This document shows positions 5,818-8,840 of a DNA stretch of 8,840 bases, piece after piece (the stretch's first letter is position 1; every line of letters starts with the position of its first letter). The DNA is from an uncultured Clostridia bacterium (lineage in GTDB: Bacteria > Bacillota_A > Clostridia > TANB77 > CAG-508). The DNA is taken from NCBI GenBank assembly GCA_947594095.1, contig CANQEA010000055.1:1-8840 (forward strand), written 5' to 3'. The notes beneath the pieces were generated by a model that saw only the letters and a list, made by a program, of their open reading frames with translations, was not told the DNA's origin and did not search any database. The position numbers and the translations under genes were made by a program.

Positions 5818-6840
5818 ATGTCAGATATTAGCAAAAATCAATATAAACAAATATTTGAAAGTGTCAAAAATGAAATTTTAAAATCTCAATATAAAGCTAT
5901 GCAAGTAGTTAATAAAGAGATGATTTTTATGTATTGGCATATTGGTAAAATAATTCTTGAAAATTCTGAATGGGGAAATAAGTTTATTGATAATTTATCA
6001 ATTGATTTAAAATTAGAATTTCCAAATATAAAAGGATTTTCTATTAGGAACTTGAAAAACATGAAAAAATTTGCTACTCAATATCCAAATTTTGAATTTG
6101 TGCAGAAAGTTTCTGCACAAATAACATGGTCTGACAATCTTTTGATCATAGATAAAGTAAAAGAACCTGCAATGAGAGAATGGTATATTAATGAAACTAT
6201 TAAAAATGGTTGGTCATATGATATTTTAGAGTGGCAAATAGATTCAAAGCTGTATGAAAGACAAGCAATAACTGAAAAAATAACTAATTTTCAAAATACT
6301 CTACCAGATGCTCAAAGCGATTTAGCAATGCAGACAATGAAAGATCCATACCTTTTTGGTTTTGTGGCTTTAAAAGGTAAAGTTAAAGAATTAGAAATAG
6401 AAAATGCTATGATAAATAAAATTAAAGATGTTCTTATAGAATTAGGTAATGGATTTGCTTTTGTAGGAAATCAATATAAGCTAACTGTTAGTAATAAAGA
6501 TTACTTTATTGACTTACTATTTTATCATTTAAAATTAAAGTGTTATATAGCAGTAGAATTAAAGGCGAGAGAATTTGAGCCTACTGACGCAGGTCAATTA
6601 AATTTTTATTTGTCTGCACTGGATGATTTAGTTAAAGAGGAAAGCGATAATCCTAGTATAGGACTTCTTTTATGTAAGAAAAAAGATAAATTTACAGCAG
6701 AATATGCTTTAAAAGATATTAACAAACCTATTGGAGTTAGTGAATATAAGTTATTGGAAGATATACCAGAATATTTACAATCACAATTGCCAAAAGCTGA
6801 AGATATTGAATTGCATATTCAGGATATAGAAGAAGATTAA
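5818..6840 (+). CDS. YhcG/DUF1016-family PDDEXK nuclease (nuclease B)
   Basis: A 340-residue protein with canonical family motifs. The N-terminal DUF1016 domain (about 10-150) has MYWHIGK, FSIRNLKNMKKFA, VSAQITWSDNLLI and LYERQA. The PDDEXK domain (about 170-325) has FAFVGNQYKL, the FIDLLFYH strand with Asp232, then VELK (Glu247, Lys249), DAGQLNFYLSALDD with Gln260, and NPSIGLLLCK. All expected catalytic residues are present. GAAGG ends about 7 nt before the ATG. It is a diverged paralog of nuclease A with the same upstream layout. The apt terminator separates it from apt. The HAD gene follows 79 nt later, so co-transcription is possible. No restriction-modification subunits are nearby. Nuclease activity and target are inferred from the family only. 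Confidence 0.95.
   Translation: MSDISKNQYKQIFESVKNEILKSQYKAMQVVNKEMIFMYWHIGKIILENSEWGNKFIDNLSIDLKLEFPNIKGFSIRNLKNMKKFATQYPNFEFVQKVSAQITWSDNLLIIDKVKEPAMREWYINETIKNGWSYDILEWQIDSKLYERQAITEKITNFQNTLPDAQSDLAMQTMKDPYLFGFVALKGKVKELEIENAMINKIKDVLIELGNGFAFVGNQYKLTVSNKDYFIDLLFYHLKLKCYIAVELKAREFEPTDAGQLNFYLSALDDLVKEESDNPSIGLLLCKKKDKFTAEYALKDINKPIGVSEYKLLEDIPEYLQSQLPKAEDIELHIQDIEED
6096..6122. repeat. 13-bp palindrome inside nuclease B coding sequence
   Basis: ATTTGTGCAGAAA and TTTCTGCACAAAT flank a single central G, making a perfect 27-bp palindrome. Its core 6098-6120 reads TTGTGCA-N9-TGCACAA and repeats the promoter site at 5773-5795 with two changes. It encodes FVQKVSAQ, just before the conserved ITWSD motif, and is in the same codon register as the inverted repeat in nuclease A. 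Confidence 0.9.
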
Positions 6841-6861
6841 GCAAAGATAAAAACAAGTAAA

Positions 6862-6891
6862 TTTAATTACAGGAAATTTGCCTTAATTAAA
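6862..6891 (+). other. AT-rich imperfect hairpin between nuclease B and the HAD gene
   Basis: TTAATTACAGG pairs with CCTTAATTAA with one bulged C and a 7-nt loop. There is no T-tract. It could be a weak processing or termination signal, or chance pairing in AT-rich DNA. Confidence 0.3.
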
Positions 6892-6919
6892 AGTATAAAA
6901 CAAAGAAATGAGGTAAAAA

Positions 6920-7438
6920 ATGAATGATATATGTATAAATTTAGATAATATTAAAGTTGCAATTTTTGATTTTGATGATACATTAGCAATTCATAAAGAT
7001 AGAGATTTTTTAAAACATCGTTCTGAAAATGAAGAAACTTATTTAAATTTTTATTTAAACGCTTATTTAAATCCAGAAACTTTTTATGAGAATATTGAGT
7101 CTTGTAATAAATCAGATTCATTATATAAAATTATTAACATTTTACGAAATAATGGTTCTAAATTATATTGCTTAACTGGAATGAAATTTTCGTTTCATTT
7201 TAAAGCTAAACAAAATTTTATTCATAACCATTATGGAAATGATATAGAAGTTATTGCATGTTATCCACAAGAAAGAAAAACAGATGCTGTAAAAATAATT
7301 CAGAAAGCTAATAATTGTGACTTCAGTGAAATATTGTTTGTAGATGACATTAAAGATAATGTTGATAAATTAAATAATTTAGGTGTATGTGCATTATTAA
7401 TCGATGAAGTTGATTCATTATTAGCCATTAAAAAGTGA
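6920..7438 (+). CDS. HAD-family hydrolase
   Basis: A 172-residue soluble protein with all four HAD motifs. Motif I is FDFDDTL, with nucleophile Asp17 and acid Asp19. Motif II is CLTG with Thr86. Motif III is Lys120 in ERKTDAV. Motif IV is FVDD, with Asp142 and Asp143 for Mg2+. The short insert between motifs I and II (about 25-70) is a small helical cap of the C1 type. The expected activity is phosphate-ester hydrolysis; the substrate cannot be told. GAGGT ends 5-6 nt before the ATG. It lies 79 nt after nuclease B with no strong terminator between, so it may belong to the same transcript. Its use of AT-rich codons matches its neighbours. Confidence 0.92.
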   Translation: MNDICINLDNIKVAIFDFDDTLAIHKDRDFLKHRSENEETYLNFYLNAYLNPETFYENIESCNKSDSLYKIINILRNNGSKLYCLTGMKFSFHFKAKQNFIHNHYGNDIEVIACYPQERKTDAVKIIQKANNCDFSEILFVDDIKDNVDKLNNLGVCALLIDEVDSLLAIKK

Positions 7439-7554
7439 TTTTTAAAATTTTAACGCTTAGCAATCTCCTTTTTGATATAATTTGTGTCCATACATATTTA
7501 TTTTGAGATAAATTTTAGACAAATAAACTTTTTATTATCAATTTTTATTTTAAC
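7439..7554. other. AT-rich spacer, no gene seen
   Basis: Very AT-rich, with no coding frame, no clear terminator for the HAD gene and no convincing promoter. A CAATCTC...TATAATT fragment here faintly recalls the repeat upstream of the nucleases but does not align beyond that. Confidence 0.5.
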
Positions 7555-7586
7555 TAAAAAATATCATCCTTTTTAAGAATGATATT
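7555..7586 (-). terminator. Terminator of tRNA-Thr
   Basis: On the minus strand AATATCATTCTT pairs with AAGGATGATATT (one wobble, 3-nt loop), followed directly by a T-run. It lies about 45 nt beyond the tRNA 3' end. The plus strand lacks a T-tract, so it acts mainly for the tRNA. Confidence 0.8.
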
Positions 7587-7631
7587 ACTATTATATAATC
7601 ATTTTCGCCAAAGTGCGACGATTTTACTTAT

Positions 7632-7707
7632 TGGAGCCAATAGGCAGAATCGAACTGCCGACCTACAGGTTACGAATCTGTTGCTCTACCAACTGAGCTA
7701 TATTGGC
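7632..7707 (-). tRNA. tRNA-Thr (anticodon CGU)
   Basis: A 76-nt cloverleaf with a 7-bp perfect acceptor stem (GCCAATA/TATTGGC), a GCTC/GAGC D stem, an anticodon loop TTCGTAA giving CGU (reads ACG), a GGCAG/CTGCC T stem with TTCGATT loop, discriminator T and an encoded CCA. The anticodon stem has an A-C mismatch at its last pair (31-39). It stands alone with its own promoter and terminator. Confidence 0.95.
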
Positions 7708-7725
7708 ATAAAGGGTAGTATAAAC

Positions 7726-7754
7726 AGTATAATATAAATAAAAAGAAAAATCAA
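7726..7754 (-). promoter_or_regulatory. Promoter of tRNA-Thr
   Basis: Minus-strand TTGATT (7754-7749), a 17-nt spacer and TATACT (7731-7726), about 19 nt upstream of the mature tRNA 5' end. Confidence 0.8.
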
Positions 7755-7844
7755 GAGCAAATTTTTCCATAAGTGTATAGGTTTTGAAAAAAAGGAAAGA
7801 ATATTATAGATACATAAATATAGCGGAAAGGAAGTAGAAAACTT

Positions 7845-8192
7845 ATGGAAGATAATAAATTAAAAAATATGGTGGTATTAAGAAATTTGCCATCAAACTT
7901 AGTAGAAGAAGCCTTTGTTGTGCTAAAGGCAAATAAAAAAGTAAAAAAGTTAGAAAAAATAGAAAAAACTCAAAATTCTTCAAATAGCAAAAAATCAGGG
8001 AATAAGAAAGATTATATTTTAAAAGAAGCGGAGATGTTAGTGCAGAATTATATTTCTAAAATTGAAGAAAAGGAAAAGAAGCAAACAGTAGGGAAGAATA
8101 AGGCAAATATAAAATATAGAAGATTGAAAAATTATGCTTATCTGTCTAGTTTTATAATGTTTATTGAAATGTTAATGTTAATTATAAAATAA
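7845..8192 (+). CDS. Small lysine-rich membrane-anchored protein, function unknown
   Basis: A 115-residue basic protein. The N-terminal segment (1-30, LKNMVVLRNLPSNLVEEAFVVLKAN) looks conserved-protein-like, residues 31-90 form a charged Lys/Glu-rich stretch, and a single membrane helix lies at about 97-114. No catalytic motif is seen. The start is the ATG preceded by AGGAAG about 10 nt upstream. A possible promoter is TTGAAA at 7784 with TAGATA at 7807 (17-nt spacer, weak -10). It precedes an M23 peptidase gene in the same direction, which suggests a cell-envelope or sporulation setting; this is inferred from position only. Confidence 0.8.
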   Translation: MEDNKLKNMVVLRNLPSNLVEEAFVVLKANKKVKKLEKIEKTQNSSNSKKSGNKKDYILKEAEMLVQNYISKIEEKEKKQTVGKNKANIKYRRLKNYAYLSSFIMFIEMLMLIIK

Positions 8193-8202
8193 TAAGAATA
8201 AA

Positions 8203-8271
8203 ATCTCTTCTTTGGTCATATAGTTTAGAAAGCGAAAGAAAACTATAAAACTAAGGAAGAGGTGTTTTTTT
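8203..8271 (+). promoter_or_regulatory. Terminator-like hairpin holding the ribosome binding site of the M23 gene
   Basis: CTCTTC (8205-8210) pairs with GAAGAG (8256-8261). The stem continues through TTGGT/ACTAA and TATAGTTT/AAACTATA, with wobbles and a small internal loop. Seven Ts (8265-8271) follow, then immediately the ATG at 8272. The GGAAGAGG ribosome binding site is in the 3' arm. It can act as terminator of the preceding gene, attenuator, or translation block. Confidence 0.7.
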
Positions 8272-8840
8272 ATGGACAGAGCCATTACAGTGGAAGAAAA
8301 AATTAGACGAGCTGAGCAAATTTACGAAAGAAGAAAACAAGGGGAAAAAAGACCTATTGCAACAGTTAGTGTAAATCAAAAAAAAGATTTTAAATTGTTT
8401 AAAAAAATGGTTATACAATTAATTATTTGTGTAGCTATTTATTTAGTTATTTACATGATACAAAATAATAATTATATATTCTCTGAAGACTTTGTAAAAA
8501 AAGCAAACGAAATATTATCTTATGATACTAATTTTGTAGAAATTTATGAAAATGTCAAAAACCAAATAAATAGTTGGTTTAATCCAAATCAGGAACAAAA
8601 TAATCAAGAAAATGGGCAAGAAACTGAACAAGGAATAGGCGGAGCAGAAGAAAATATAGAAGATATGCAAGTCGCAGAAGGTGGAGATGAAGCAGCAAGC
8701 AATGCAGAAAATACAAATCAGGAGCAAGCTACACCTCTTACTCCAGAAGAACAAGAAATAGCAGATATAAAAAATACAACAACATTTATTAAACCAATAG
8801 AAGGAAATATATCTTCTCCATTTGGATGGAGAGACAGTGC
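8272..8840 (+). CDS. Membrane-anchored M23-family peptidase (3' end missing)
   Basis: The visible 189 residues have a basic cytoplasmic N-terminus (1-45, with IRRAEQIYERRKQ), one membrane helix at about 46-63, then an extracytoplasmic region. Residues 105-160 are a low-complexity Gln/Glu/Asn linker. From about 172 the sequence FIKPIEGNISSPFGWR is the typical opening of an M23 (LytM-like) peptidoglycan endopeptidase domain; the zinc ligands lie past the window edge. It is similar in layout to SpoIIQ/SpoIVFA-type sporulation proteins, but I cannot choose between these and a general cell-wall hydrolase. The start ATG follows GGAAGAGG by about 9 nt, inside a hairpin. Confidence 0.88.
   Translation, partial: MDRAITVEEKIRRAEQIYERRKQGEKRPIATVSVNQKKDFKLFKKMVIQLIICVAIYLVIYMIQNNNYIFSEDFVKKANEILSYDTNFVEIYENVKNQINSWFNPNQEQNNQENGQETEQGIGGAEENIEDMQVAEGGDEAASNAENTNQEQATPLTPEEQEIADIKNTTTFIKPIEGNISSPFGWRDS

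Noticed and set aside
1933..6840. A complete type I restriction-modification locus
   Set aside because: DUF1016 proteins often accompany hsd genes, but no methylase, specificity or translocase subunit is encoded in the window.
7455..7485. Possible third copy of the nuclease-associated repeat
   Set aside because: Only two 7-nt fragments (CAATCTC and TATAATT) agree; the rest does not align and no hairpin forms.
8515..8754. Minus-strand open frame, hydrophobic and Cys-rich
   Set aside because: It is antisense to the low-complexity linker of the M23 peptidase gene.

Overview
The window is very AT-rich and carries low-GC Bacillota (clostridial-type) genes. It has strong AGGAGG-like ribosome binding sites, a ProRS with the inserted editing domain, a tRNA with encoded CCA, and an M23-peptidase gene preceded by a small membrane protein gene. 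I cannot name a species from the sequence.

Layout. 1-1628 (-) is proS, cut off at its 3' end by the window edge. 1629-1932 holds the proS promoter, a 112-nt repeat (copy A), an extended -10 promoter and an inverted repeat. These precede a YhcG/DUF1016-family PDDEXK nuclease gene (1933-2964, nuclease A) and a helical protein of unknown function (3005-3712), probably one operon. A two-way terminator at 3778-3816 separates this from a convergent, more GC-rich orphan gene on the minus strand (3835-4734). Next comes apt (4984-5524), broken by a +1 frameshift, with its own promoter and terminator. Then the same repeat (copy B), a second extended -10 promoter and inverted repeat, and a second DUF1016 nuclease (5818-6840, nuclease B), followed by a HAD-family phosphatase (6920-7438). 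The right end has tRNA-Thr(CGU) on the minus strand, a small lysine-rich membrane protein gene, and the start of an M23 peptidase gene whose ribosome binding site lies inside a terminator-like hairpin.

The most interesting signal is the paired nuclease system. Two diverged paralogous nucleases each carry the same upstream module. (1) A foldable ~110-nt element is about 88% identical between copies, although the proteins are much less alike. (2) An inverted repeat with 7-bp arms and a 9-nt spacer lies at or just after the predicted transcription start. (3) A second 7-N9-7 inverted repeat lies inside each coding region at exactly homologous codons, and its arm sequence differs between paralogs in a compensating way. 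In nuclease B the promoter and coding inverted repeats match at 21 of 23 positions. This suggests self-recognition by the DUF1016 N-terminal domain (autoregulation, self-marking or self-targeting) and possibly a structured RNA or cassette boundary upstream. The architecture is seen in the sequence; the functions are inference.

The nucleases, the helical protein and the HAD protein look like accessory genes placed between housekeeping genes (proS, apt, tRNA, M23 locus).
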